A program made the position numbers and the translations under genes. DNA of 15,984 nucleotides, taken from Lachnospiraceae bacterium (GTDB lineage Bacteria > Bacillota > Clostridia > Lachnospirales > Lachnospiraceae). Below are positions 1-8,255 of the stretch, one piece after another; position 1 is the stretch's first letter, and every line of letters starts with the position of its first letter. The stretch is from positions 1 through 15,984 of the forward strand of contig JAEDFR010000052.1 in NCBI GenBank assembly GCA_016297945.1, given 5' to 3'. The notes under the pieces are model-generated. The model worked only from the letters and a program-made list of their open reading frames with translations. It searched no databases and was not told the DNA's origin.

Positions 1-265
1 CCTCGGGCATACCTATTCCCCTTGCTTGCTTTAAAAGTATGTAATTTTCATTTTTCTTGTGAATCTTGTTGATTGATTTGTTAATTCCCTTTTCGGATTT
101 GCAAAACAATTTAAAAAGAACTGAAAACAAGATAAGAACAAATTATCTTGATAAGATTTGTTTAACATGACAGAAATCACAAACGTGATTTCTGTCATGT
201 AGAAATATCATTTTAGATACAATTTCATTTCATCCAGAAATGTCATTATAGATAAGCTTTGTCAT
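1..265. other. Intergenic region downstream of carB
   Basis: No convincing coding region is seen here. The stretch is AT-rich. It contains a 7-bp inverted repeat (AAGATAA at 129-135, TTATCTT at 143-149), the large perfect hairpin at 165-200 (separate entry), and an imperfect 19-bp direct repeat. The two repeat copies, at 201-219 and 236-254, match at 17 of 19 positions and sit 35 bp apart. Whatever gene lies to the left is outside the window. Confidence 0.5.
165..200 (-). terminator. Perfect 16-bp hairpin after carB (terminator-like)
   Basis: The arms at 165-180 and 185-200 are perfectly complementary over 16 bp and enclose a 4-nt loop (aaac). The hairpin lies about 65 nt past the carB stop. 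On the minus strand it is followed by TTAAACAAATC, which is not a clean T-run, so intrinsic termination is only inferred. An RNA-stabilising 3' hairpin or a protein-binding palindrome would fit equally well. The stem itself is read directly from the sequence and is not in doubt. Confidence 0.5.
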
Positions 266-3200
266 CTATTTCGGCTGAATCTGTGCATGTAATTCCTGCA
301 AAGACTTAACCTGACTTCCGCCATGCTCTTTCATGGTCTTAATACCACTGATTGTTGCTTTTGCAGCAGCCATCGTAGTCATATAAGGAACTTTTTTCTT
401 GATTGCGTTCTTACGCAGATAGCTGTCATCCCAGCCGCTTGCGCCACCATCGGGTGTATTGACGATTAAATCAATCTTTCCGTTTGTAATCAAATCCAGG
501 ATGTTCGGTCTGCCTTCCTGAAGCTTCAACGCAACCTCAGAAGCAATTCCTGCTTCGTCAAGTAAAGCTTTTGTTCCTTTGGAAGCTAAAATCTTGAAAC
601 CTGCATCTTCAAAATCTTTTGCAAGTGCAACAACTTCATCTTTATCTTTGTCACTGACAGAAATCAACACGGTTCCTTCCATCGGCAATCTGGTCTGTGT
701 TGCTTCCTGGGCTTTTACAAAGGATTCTCCCCAGAATTCGGATAAACCAAGAACCTCACCTGTGGATCTCATTTCCGGTCCGAGAATCGGGTCAACTTCC
801 GGGAACATATTGAACGGGAATACCGACTCTTTTACGCCATAGTAAGGAATGTTCTGTTCTTTTAATTCCGGCACAGGTGAAGGTCTGCCGGTCAGATCTC
901 TTGTCATAATATCAATTGCCAGAGGCACCATGCGGATGTTGCATACTTTTGATACCAACGGAACCGTACGGGATGCACGCGGATTCGCCTCTAATACATA
1001 TACTTTGTCATTTTCAATTGCATACTGCATGTTCATCAAGCCTTCTACATGCATTTCTTCTGCAATCTTTCTGGTATATTCTTTGATTGTAGCAACATTT
1101 TCTTCACTTAAATGACGAGAAGGAATGATGCATGCTGAATCTCCTGAGTGAACACCGGCTAACTCAATGTGTTCCATAACAGCAGGAACAAAAGCATGTG
1201 TTCCGTCACTGATAGCATCCGCTTCGCATTCTGTTGCATGCATTAAGAAACGGTCAATCAAAATCGGACGGTCAGGTGTCACACCGACAGCAGCATTCAT
1301 ATACCCAACCATACTCTCTGCATCATGAACCACTTCCATACCACGTCCGCCCAATACATAAGAAGGACGAACCATGACGGGATATCCAATCTTTTCAGCA
1401 ATTTCTAATGCATCTTCTACTGTAACAGCCATTCCTGCTTCCGGCATCGGGATTTCCAATTTATCCATCATAGCACGGAACTGGTCACGGTCTTCTGCCA
1501 AATCAATAACAGCCGGAGATGTTCCAAGAATTCTGACACCGTTTTTCTCGAGGTCACCTGCAAGGTTAAGAGGTGTCTGACCACCGAACTGTGCAATGAC
1601 GCCAACCGGTTTTTCTTTCTTATAAATGCTGAGTACATCTTCTAATGTCAGAGGCTCAAAGTATAACTTATCAGATGTATCGTAGTCAGTAGAAACGGTT
1701 TCCGGATTACAGTTTACGATGATGGTCTCAAAACCAAGTTTTTTAAGTGCTAAGGAAGCGTGAACACAACAGTAGTCAAATTCAATACCCTGACCGATAC
1801 GGTTCGGACCGCCACCTAAAATCATAATCTTTTGTTTGCCTTCGCTAACCGGATTCTTGTCTTCCGCATTATAGGTTGAATAGTAGTAAGCACTGTCTTT
1901 TGTACCGCTTACATGTACACCTTCCCAAGCTTCTTCAACGCCCAGTTCGATACGACGGTTTCTGATTTCTGACTCTGCAACATTTAAAATCTTAGCAAGA
2001 TACTTATCTGAGAAACCATCTTTCTTTGCCTGGATTAATGCAGCATCTGCGGGAACAGAACCGGCATTTTTAGCCAATGCTTCTTCCTCATCAACGAGCT
2101 CTTTGATCTGCTCTAAGAAATAAGCTTTGATCTTTGTGATTTCATGTATTTCTTCTACAGTAGCACCTTTGCGCATTGCTTCATAAATCAGGAAGTAACG
2201 CTCACTGTTCGGGAAAATCAGTTTCTTTAATAACTCGTCTTTGGAAAGCGTATCATAATCTTTTGCATGTCCCAGACCGTAACGACCATTTTCCAGACTT
2301 CGGATTGCTTTCTGGAAAGCTTCTTTAAAGTTTTTACCGATACTCATGACTTCACCTACAGCACGCATCTGAGTACCCAGTTTATCTTCTACACCTTTGA
2401 ACTTTTCAAATGCCCAACGTGCAAATTTGATTACAACATAATCTCCGTCCGGAACATATTTATCCAAAGTGCCATATTTTCCACAGGGAATGTCCTTCAA
2501 TGTCAAACCGGTTGCAAGTTTAGCAGAAACTAACGCGATTGGGAAACCGGTTGCTTTGGAAGCTAAAGCGGATGAACGTGAAGTACGAGGGTTAATCTCG
2601 ATAATGATATCACGATCGGTTTTCGGATCATGCGCCCACTGTACGTTGGTTCCACCGATAACCTGAATTGCTTCTACAATCTTGTAAGATTTTTCCTGAA
2701 GACGTTTTTGCACTTCTTCGGAAATCGTAAGCATCGGAGCGGAACAGAAAGAATCACCTGTATGAACACCCATCGGATCAATGTTTTCAATGAAACATAC
2801 GGTAATCATGTTGCCTTCTTTATCACGAACAACTTCTAATTCCAGTTCTTCCCATCCGATGACACATTCCTCAACTAAAACCTGTCCGACCAGACTTGCC
2901 TGAAGACCACGCGCGCAGACGGTTTTTAATTCTTCAACATTATAAACAATACCGCCACCGGTACCGCCCATCGTATAGGCAGGACGAAGAACAACCGGAT
3001 ATCCTAAGCCTTCTGCAATCTCAAGTGCTTCATCAACCGTGTAAGCCACCTGGCTTCTTGCCATTTCAATGCCAAGACTTTCCATTGTCTTTTTAAACTC
3101 AATACGGTCTTCACCACGTTCAATGGCATCAACCTGTACACCGATAACCTGTACACCGTATTTGTCTAAAACACCTTTTTTTGCCAGCTCTGAACATAAA

Positions 3201-3490
3201 TTAAGACCCGACTGTCCACCTAAATTGGGCAATACTGCATCCGGTCTTTCTTTTGCAATAATCTGTTCAATTCTTTCTGCATTTAACGGTTCAATATAAG
3301 TCACATCCGCAATTTCAGGGTCGGTCATAATGGTTGCAGGGTTTGAATTAACCAATACAATTTCATAACCGAGACTCTTTAATGCTTTACATGCCTGTGT
3401 ACCTGAGTAGTCAAATTCACAAGCCTGTCCGATAATAATCGGGCCTGAACCGATAATCAGTACTTTGTGGATATCTGTTCTCTGAGACAT
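266..3490 (-). CDS. carB: Carbamoyl-phosphate synthase large subunit
   Basis: This is the large, synthetase subunit of carbamoyl-phosphate synthase. It makes carbamoyl phosphate from bicarbonate, two ATP and ammonia delivered by the glutaminase subunit CarA, for pyrimidine and arginine synthesis in the cytoplasm. At 1074 residues it has full family length. The two homologous halves are visible. The first starts with GSGPIIIGQACEFDYSG near residue 14 and has its ATP-grasp metal-binding motif EINPRTSR at 298-305. The second starts with GGGPNRIGQGIEFDYC near residue 559 and has the matching EANPRASR motif. The C-terminal region from about residue 935 (VLISVSDKDKDE onward) is the MGS-type allosteric domain. 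The start is supported by GGAGGG six bases upstream of the ATG. No carA is adjacent upstream, where an LtaS-like gene and a terminator lie instead, so the gene appears monocistronic from that side. Confidence 0.98.
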   Translation of the reverse strand: MSQRTDIHKVLIIGSGPIIIGQACEFDYSGTQACKALKSLGYEIVLVNSNPATIMTDPEIADVTYIEPLNAERIEQIIAKERPDAVLPNLGGQSGLNLCSELAKKGVLDKYGVQVIGVQVDAIERGEDRIEFKKTMESLGIEMARSQVAYTVDEALEIAEGLGYPVVLRPAYTMGGTGGGIVYNVEELKTVCARGLQASLVGQVLVEECVIGWEELELEVVRDKEGNMITVCFIENIDPMGVHTGDSFCSAPMLTISEEVQKRLQEKSYKIVEAIQVIGGTNVQWAHDPKTDRDIIIEINPRTSRSSALASKATGFPIALVSAKLATGLTLKDIPCGKYGTLDKYVPDGDYVVIKFARWAFEKFKGVEDKLGTQMRAVGEVMSIGKNFKEAFQKAIRSLENGRYGLGHAKDYDTLSKDELLKKLIFPNSERYFLIYEAMRKGATVEEIHEITKIKAYFLEQIKELVDEEEALAKNAGSVPADAALIQAKKDGFSDKYLAKILNVAESEIRNRRIELGVEEAWEGVHVSGTKDSAYYYSTYNAEDKNPVSEGKQKIMILGGGPNRIGQGIEFDYCCVHASLALKKLGFETIIVNCNPETVSTDYDTSDKLYFEPLTLEDVLSIYKKEKPVGVIAQFGGQTPLNLAGDLEKNGVRILGTSPAVIDLAEDRDQFRAMMDKLEIPMPEAGMAVTVEDALEIAEKIGYPVMVRPSYVLGGRGMEVVHDAESMVGYMNAAVGVTPDRPILIDRFLMHATECEADAISDGTHAFVPAVMEHIELAGVHSGDSACIIPSRHLSEENVATIKEYTRKIAEEMHVEGLMNMQYAIENDKVYVLEANPRASRTVPLVSKVCNIRMVPLAIDIMTRDLTGRPSPVPELKEQNIPYYGVKESVFPFNMFPEVDPILGPEMRSTGEVLGLSEFWGESFVKAQEATQTRLPMEGTVLISVSDKDKDEVVALAKDFEDAGFKILASKGTKALLDEAGIASEVALKLQEGRPNILDLITNGKIDLIVNTPDGGASGWDDSYLRKNAIKKKVPYMTTMAAAKATISGIKTMKEHGGSQVKSLQELHAQIQPK

Positions 3491-3650
3491 TCTTTTCCCT
3501 CCGACTTTCCTTTATTTTTAACATATACTCTACTATTGAAGTTTGTTTCCGTAGATTGCATTGCCGATACTCTACAGATTGTTTTATCACTACCATAGCA
3601 TTATGTCCCTAATCTTTTATATTTTACTGATAAAAGCATTTTTTTTCAAC
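3491..3650 (-). promoter_or_regulatory. Candidate carB promoter and leader
   Basis: On the minus strand, TTGAAA (3644-3649) is followed after exactly 17 bases by TAAAAT (3621-3626), a plausible sigma-A promoter placed just after the upstream terminator. It would give a leader of roughly 120 nt. The leader contains an 8-bp inverted repeat with one G-U pair (3548-3555 with 3571-3578). No PyrR-binding consensus or attenuator with a T-run was recognised in it, so any pyrimidine control is not visible. The promoter is a motif match only. Confidence 0.5.
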
Positions 3651-3651
3651 A

Positions 3652-3691
3652 AAAAAAACGGCAGAAATCCATATTTTTTTGCCGTTTTTTT
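3652..3691 (-). terminator. Intrinsic terminator after the LtaS-like gene
   Basis: The arms at 3652-3663 and 3680-3691 pair over 12 bp, with core CGGCA/TGCCG flanked by A- and T-runs, around a 16-nt loop. On the minus strand the stem is followed by a run of T, and it begins about 10 nt past the stop codon at 3701. The A/T-run flanks make it potentially bidirectional. It separates the capA-type operon from carB. Confidence 0.88.
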
Positions 3692-3700
3692 ATTATGCAC

Positions 3701-6079
3701 TTATTCTAAAAAAACATGCCGGAAATAATCCTGCTGTAAAACGCCTTTACTATAGGTTATTTTATCACGGACAATGGCTTTCATATCCTGCACATAATTT
3801 TCAGGAAGTTCTTCGTTTGGATCACTTGGAATGAATTTTCCTTTGGATGCTAAGAAGGTTCCTTTATCGGTTTTCCAGTCATATCCCAGTGTAAACACCA
3901 ATGGCTGCGCATCGGAAAATACATCTCTTCCCGGAAGAAATCTGCTGTCAAATTCGACATCAAACAAATTACAGAGTGTCGGCAGGATATCCATACTCGA
4001 AGTAGGGGTATTGACAATAATGGGATCCATTGTTTCCAGACACTCACTCCAGATAATCAGGCGGTTGTGATCCCGATACAGATTATCTTCAATGGGCTTT
4101 CCATATAATTCTGTCAAATATGTCAAAGATCCCGTATTCTGATCTAATCCGTAAGGAAAATGATCTGCGGAAATCACAATAACCGTATCCTCTGCAATAC
4201 CTTCTTTTTCCAGCTGTTCAATCAGATATTCCATTGCTGCATCCAATTCAATCTGAGCAGCCAAATAGGTCTTTACCGGCTCGGAAGCATTCAGATTTTC
4301 GACCATATCCCAATGCTTTCTTGCCATAGCATTTTTATTTTTCTCATATAAACTATGCCCACTGACTGTCATATAATATATGTGAAAAGGTTGCTTATCC
4401 ACATATTGCGGAAAAGTCCCCTGAATCATTTCCAGATCGCTTTCAGGCCATTGCGCGGTCAACGATTCTTCTAACCCGTTACCTTTTCCCTCATAGCCAT
4501 CGGAAAATCCCAGATTTATGTGTGTTTTATCACGATCATAATAGGTATAACTGTTATTATGATAAGCCTTTCCGTAATATCCCTGTTCCGAGAGTCTGGA
4601 TGCCATGGTACTCCAATTATATTGGGTTGCCGTTTTCTTCATGGAACTGCCGCCCGCAGTCGGAAGCATGCCAAAAATATTGGCATATTCACCACCGGTC
4701 GTTCCTGCAGATGAAGGCTGATAATAATCAATAAAGCGAATTCCTTTATGTGCCATGCGATATAAAGTAGGGGTCCTCTTTTTATCAATTGCCTCCTCTG
4801 TAAATGCCTCTGCTGTTATAAAAATCAGATTTTTTCCTTTGAACAATCCGGTGAATTCATTCTTAGAAGACGCTTCCTGGGAAGCAACATAAAGATCCAG
4901 TGCAGCATACTTGCCGCCATCTTTTTGGGCTAAAGCCTCAAAATCGATATCCATTTGATTTTTTCCATACGGCTCGCCTGTTTCACCCTGCGCCATGGCA
5001 TTATCGGAAACCGAATTCATGGATAATGAATCCGAAATGGTATCATTTGCTTTTCCATCCATATCTGAAGCCGAAGAACCCATTTCTGTTTGAAGAGATG
5101 AAGAATCCATCTGTTTCATCGTTTCAAAAGCAACATCTTCACCATTCGAAAACATCGTATTCCGAACTTCTAAACGTATTCCTGTCATCAGTCCAAAATC
5201 TGCTATGGCTGTATTATAATCATAATAATCACCATAGACATCCTTATCCGCCGGATAAAACTGCATCAAAATCAGATTTGAAATAAAAAAGAACACCGAC
5301 AAAAGCAATACCATTCCCTTTTTTCTGACAGAAATTGCCGGAATGGGCAACCATTTCCTTCCCACCGTAACAAAATAGAGAAAAGGAAGAAAGTATAAAA
5401 ATAAATGTAAGAAACCATCCGTTGTAAAAAGCATGGAAATAATATCACCGGAAAAGTTTGTTACCGCATCACCCGCTCCCGCAAACAAAGTATTCAGATC
5501 ATAAAACAACTGAAATTCACAAAATAGGAAGTACAGCATGCAATACAGAAAACCAAGCAGAAACAATAACACCGCCTGAATAATATGCTGAATTCGTCTC
5601 TTTTTTGATAAAATACATATAAAATAGAAAAGTAAGCCATAGCTAATTGAAAACAATGCAATATATACAAGATGATGATTAAAAATATCATTTCCGCAGG
5701 ATATCTCTGTTACTATTTCAAAGAAAAATAAAACAAATGCAGGAAAGAGCATGGAAAGAAGCTCTTTAGTTTCATCTGTTCCCTTTATTGAAACATCACG
5801 TCCGGTTTTAACCGTTTCATTTGTTGCACTATCTTGACCGATTTCAACAATTCCTTCAGCCGTAATATCCTGATAAGCAAGATCCACAATTTGGATATTG
5901 TCAGGATATTTTTTATGCTGCTTCGTCTGTTGCTGCATTTGCTGTTTCGTCTCTTGCTGAAAGTGCTGAGGCATTTGTTGTTGATCTGTTTGCTGTTGCA
6001 TTTGTTGTTGGGTTTGATGTTCTGTCTGCAGTACTTTCTTCTGCTCTTTTTGTCGCTTTTTTCGCTGTCTTTTATTCAT
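3701..6079 (-). CDS. LtaS-like membrane phosphoglycerol/phosphoethanolamine transferase family protein
   Basis: This is a 792-residue member of the LTA synthase/sulfatase (alkaline phosphatase fold) family. Characterised members transfer glycerophosphate, or related headgroups, from a lipid to a surface polymer outside the membrane. The layout is a cytoplasmic, basic and Gln-rich N-terminus (about 1-60, Gln dense at 22-54), five hydrophobic segments (about 109-128, 137-158, 165-188, 218-238, 256-274), a Ser/Asp/Met-rich linker (about 311-405), then the extracellular catalytic domain. Likely catalytic residues by family alignment are E424 (ITAEAF), T460 (SAGTTGGEY), H575 (SGHS) and D639-H640 (SADH). 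The ribosome site is weak, but an in-frame stop two codons upstream rules out a longer protein. The gene starts 24 nt after the Mur-ligase-like gene, so coupled translation is likely. It is last in its operon. The substrate is unknown, and the Gln-rich tail is unusual for the family. Confidence 0.85.
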   Translation of the reverse strand: MNKRQRKKRQKEQKKVLQTEHQTQQQMQQQTDQQQMPQHFQQETKQQMQQQTKQHKKYPDNIQIVDLAYQDITAEGIVEIGQDSATNETVKTGRDVSIKGTDETKELLSMLFPAFVLFFFEIVTEISCGNDIFNHHLVYIALFSISYGLLFYFICILSKKRRIQHIIQAVLLFLLGFLYCMLYFLFCEFQLFYDLNTLFAGAGDAVTNFSGDIISMLFTTDGFLHLFLYFLPFLYFVTVGRKWLPIPAISVRKKGMVLLLSVFFFISNLILMQFYPADKDVYGDYYDYNTAIADFGLMTGIRLEVRNTMFSNGEDVAFETMKQMDSSSLQTEMGSSASDMDGKANDTISDSLSMNSVSDNAMAQGETGEPYGKNQMDIDFEALAQKDGGKYAALDLYVASQEASSKNEFTGLFKGKNLIFITAEAFTEEAIDKKRTPTLYRMAHKGIRFIDYYQPSSAGTTGGEYANIFGMLPTAGGSSMKKTATQYNWSTMASRLSEQGYYGKAYHNNSYTYYDRDKTHINLGFSDGYEGKGNGLEESLTAQWPESDLEMIQGTFPQYVDKQPFHIYYMTVSGHSLYEKNKNAMARKHWDMVENLNASEPVKTYLAAQIELDAAMEYLIEQLEKEGIAEDTVIVISADHFPYGLDQNTGSLTYLTELYGKPIEDNLYRDHNRLIIWSECLETMDPIIVNTPTSSMDILPTLCNLFDVEFDSRFLPGRDVFSDAQPLVFTLGYDWKTDKGTFLASKGKFIPSDPNEELPENYVQDMKAIVRDKITYSKGVLQQDYFRHVFLE

Positions 6080-6103
6080 ATCTTACACTGTCCATTTCAA
6101 ATT

Positions 6104-7414
6104 TCAGAGCTGATGATATCGTTTTTCCACATCTGCAATCAAAGATGTCGTGCCGAGGATTAAAATTGGCAGCTTCTCTTTTTTCGCACATGCCAAAGCA
6201 TCCGGAAGCTCTTTAAAACAGATATTCGGATATCCGTTCTCTTCTAAAATCTGCGTTTGTTTCTTTGTAAAAATATAATGCTTGTTGGATGATTTTGTCA
6301 GAATCACTTTTGATGAAAAGGGAGAAATTGTTGTTACTACCCCCAGAAAATCTTTATCATCCGGTATTCCGACAATGGCAGTCATTTTAGAAATCTTCAT
6401 TTCTTTCAACACATCCAGCACAAGGCTTGCACTCTCTTTATTGATACATGCATCCAAAATGGTTAGCGGATTATTATCCAAAATTTCCATTCGTCCGGGC
6501 CATTTGACATTTTTTAGCATTTCCCTGGCTCCGTCAATATGAAAATCCTCCTGCAAAATATCGAGGCAAACGGTCATGGCAAGCACTCCGTTTCGTGCCT
6601 GGTGACGGCCAAGAAGCGGAAGAAACACATCTTTATAAATCCGATCACCAATACAGGCATCAAACAACATGCCGTTTTCACAAAACCGCACATTTTCTTC
6701 CCAAAAGTCCATTCCATAACACTTTATTTTTACGTTTGTTTCTTCTGCTCTCTGCAAAAGTACTTCCAAAACCTCTTCGGACTGTTTTGCCACATAGACA
6801 CATTTTTGGTCTCCCGTCATAATACTGGCTTTGTCTTTTGCAATTTCAGAAAGCGTATTTCCCAATTCTCTCGTATGTTCCAATAAAATACTGTTAATCA
6901 CGGCATATTCATGAAAAATTTGATTCACATCATCAAATTTTACGCCTTTTCCGCATTCAAAAACCCGATAATCCGTCTGATGATGCCCAAAAAACTGCAA
7001 TGCCAGCGCACATTGAATCCCAATGGGACTGATACATTCTCCGGGTTGCAAAGTCTCCCTGACCGGAGCAAATAGTTCTTTTGTTTTTTCAGTCAATTTG
7101 CAAAACTCTTCATCTGTGATGCAGTTTCCGTTCACACGAAACCGCTCGTTAAACTTCAAAATATGCGGACTGGTCATCAAACCGACATTCCCGCTGCCGG
7201 ATAAAATCTGTGCAATCATACATGCTACAGATCCTTTTCCTTTGCTGCCGGTAACGAGTACTGTCGGAATCCTACTATTATGATTAAGACTTTCTAAAAT
7301 CGGTTTTGAAAACTCCGGATGTCTTTTTTTTGAATCCGGCATGGAATAATCCCATTCTTTTTCTGCTTTCAGATAGGATTCATAAATGTAGTTTTCTGCC
7401 TCAGCCCTTGTCAT
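6104..7414 (-). CDS. FolC/Mur-ligase family ATP-dependent amide ligase
   Basis: This 436-residue protein of the Mur ligase superfamily is closest in motif order to folylpolyglutamate/dihydrofolate synthase (FolC). Such enzymes activate a carboxylate as acyl phosphate and join it to an amino acid. It has the P-loop TGSKGKGS (55-62), the TSPHILKFNERFRVNG stretch (81-96), LLEHTRELG (178-185), the central-domain motif GRHQARN (269-275), and the linker to the C-terminal domain WPGRME (305-310). The motif that reads DGAHNP in FolC is DACINK here (321-326), so its conserved histidine is missing. The EVGLGGRxDATN-type motif is also altered (FECGKGVKFDDVN, 152-164). True FolC function is therefore doubtful, and a relative acting on another substrate is more likely. 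I chose the ATG at 7414, but the GTG one codon earlier (7417) is also possible. GGAG lies just upstream. The gene overlaps the ATP-grasp gene by 14 nt. Confidence 0.85.
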   Translation of the reverse strand: MTRAEAENYIYESYLKAEKEWDYSMPDSKKRHPEFSKPILESLNHNSRIPTVLVTGSKGKGSVACMIAQILSGSGNVGLMTSPHILKFNERFRVNGNCITDEEFCKLTEKTKELFAPVRETLQPGECISPIGIQCALALQFFGHHQTDYRVFECGKGVKFDDVNQIFHEYAVINSILLEHTRELGNTLSEIAKDKASIMTGDQKCVYVAKQSEEVLEVLLQRAEETNVKIKCYGMDFWEENVRFCENGMLFDACIGDRIYKDVFLPLLGRHQARNGVLAMTVCLDILQEDFHIDGAREMLKNVKWPGRMEILDNNPLTILDACINKESASLVLDVLKEMKISKMTAIVGIPDDKDFLGVVTTISPFSSKVILTKSSNKHYIFTKKQTQILEENGYPNICFKELPDALACAKKEKLPILILGTTSLIADVEKRYHQL

Positions 7415-8255
7415 CACAAAAATCTCCGTAAATCATATCCATCATTTTCCCTGCAACATTAACGCCACTGGCTTTCTCAATGCCTTCCAATCCGGGCATG
7501 ACATTAATCTCACAAAAATAAAAACAATCTTTTCCATATAATAAATCTACGCCCACAAAATCCAGTTTTGTCTGTTCATAAATATCTTTCGCAATCTGCC
7601 GAATTTCATCTGTTGTCTCATATGCCGTTACACCGGCACCTAATGCAACATTGGCTCTGAAATCACTTTCCGATTGGCGTTTCATACATCCCACAACTTC
7701 TCCCCGGATACTATAAACCCTGACATCTCTTCCATAACTGGTCGCAATAAATTCTTCAAAAAGCCATTCCTTTTCTTTCCCATATGACTGTAATTGTAAT
7801 AAATCCTCTTTATTCTCAATCAGAAAAATTTCCCGTCCCATGGAATGTTCCAAACCTTTAGCAACCATTCGTTTGCCCAGATACTCATTAAGCAATTCAT
7901 AATCTGCGTATCCGTCTGAAAGAATATAACGGGGTTTTAAAAACGAATCCGATTCGATATCTTGTAATTGCTGAAATTTATTGATATAGGTACAAAATGG
8001 TTTGAGCGGATTATAGGATTTTTTCGCCAGTGCATTGATGCTGTCTTTGCCTTTCCCCCACTTGTAGCGGTTTATTACAAAATCAACCGGAGCCAGCTTT
8101 TTTCCTTCTGAAAAAACGCCTTCCTGACGGACAGAAACATCATGAACCCCTATCATTTTCACATCCATGTTCCGCTTTTTTCCTTCCTCCAAAAGCCTTC
8201 GGCAGGTGTAGGCATTCCCCATATTGTTATATGCTTCAATAATATACCCATTCAT
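7401..8255 (-). CDS. RimK-family ATP-grasp amide ligase
   Basis: This 284-residue ATP-grasp enzyme resembles RimK, CofF and MptN, which attach glutamate or other amino acids to a carboxyl group of a protein or small molecule. Visible motifs are the ATP-binding lysine region VAKGLEHSMGREIFLI (131-146), the hinge acidic residues WLFEEFI (164-170), SYGRDVRVYSIRGEVVG (173-189), MKRQSESDFRANVALGAG (191-208), the metal ligand in VGVDLL (234-239) and FCEINVMPGLEGIEKASG (247-264). All expected ATP-grasp ligands appear present. Its ATG overlaps the stop codon of the CapA-type gene (ATGA) and its 3' end overlaps the Mur-ligase-like gene, so the three are tightly coupled. ATP-grasp plus Mur-ligase is the pairing found fused in cyanophycin synthetase; here the two are separate polypeptides. 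The substrate cannot be told from the sequence. Confidence 0.9.
   Translation of the reverse strand: MNGYIIEAYNNMGNAYTCRRLLEEGKKRNMDVKMIGVHDVSVRQEGVFSEGKKLAPVDFVINRYKWGKGKDSINALAKKSYNPLKPFCTYINKFQQLQDIESDSFLKPRYILSDGYADYELLNEYLGKRMVAKGLEHSMGREIFLIENKEDLLQLQSYGKEKEWLFEEFIATSYGRDVRVYSIRGEVVGCMKRQSESDFRANVALGAGVTAYETTDEIRQIAKDIYEQTKLDFVGVDLLYGKDCFYFCEINVMPGLEGIEKASGVNVAGKMMDMIYGDFCDDKG

Noticed and set aside
579..3299. Several plus-strand open frames of 60-90 codons opposite carB
   Set aside because: They are antisense shadows of a strongly conserved coding gene, have no ribosome sites and encode no recognisable protein.
5920..6020. Repetitive tract in the LtaS-like gene considered as a CRISPR or tandem repeat array
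   Set aside because: It is an in-frame run of Gln codons with irregular spacing, not repeats with spacers.
4900..6163. Plus-strand open frames opposite the LtaS-like gene, including a Leu-rich one opposite the Gln tract
   Set aside because: The Leu-rich protein is simply the complement of the Gln codons; no ribosome site or promoter supports it.
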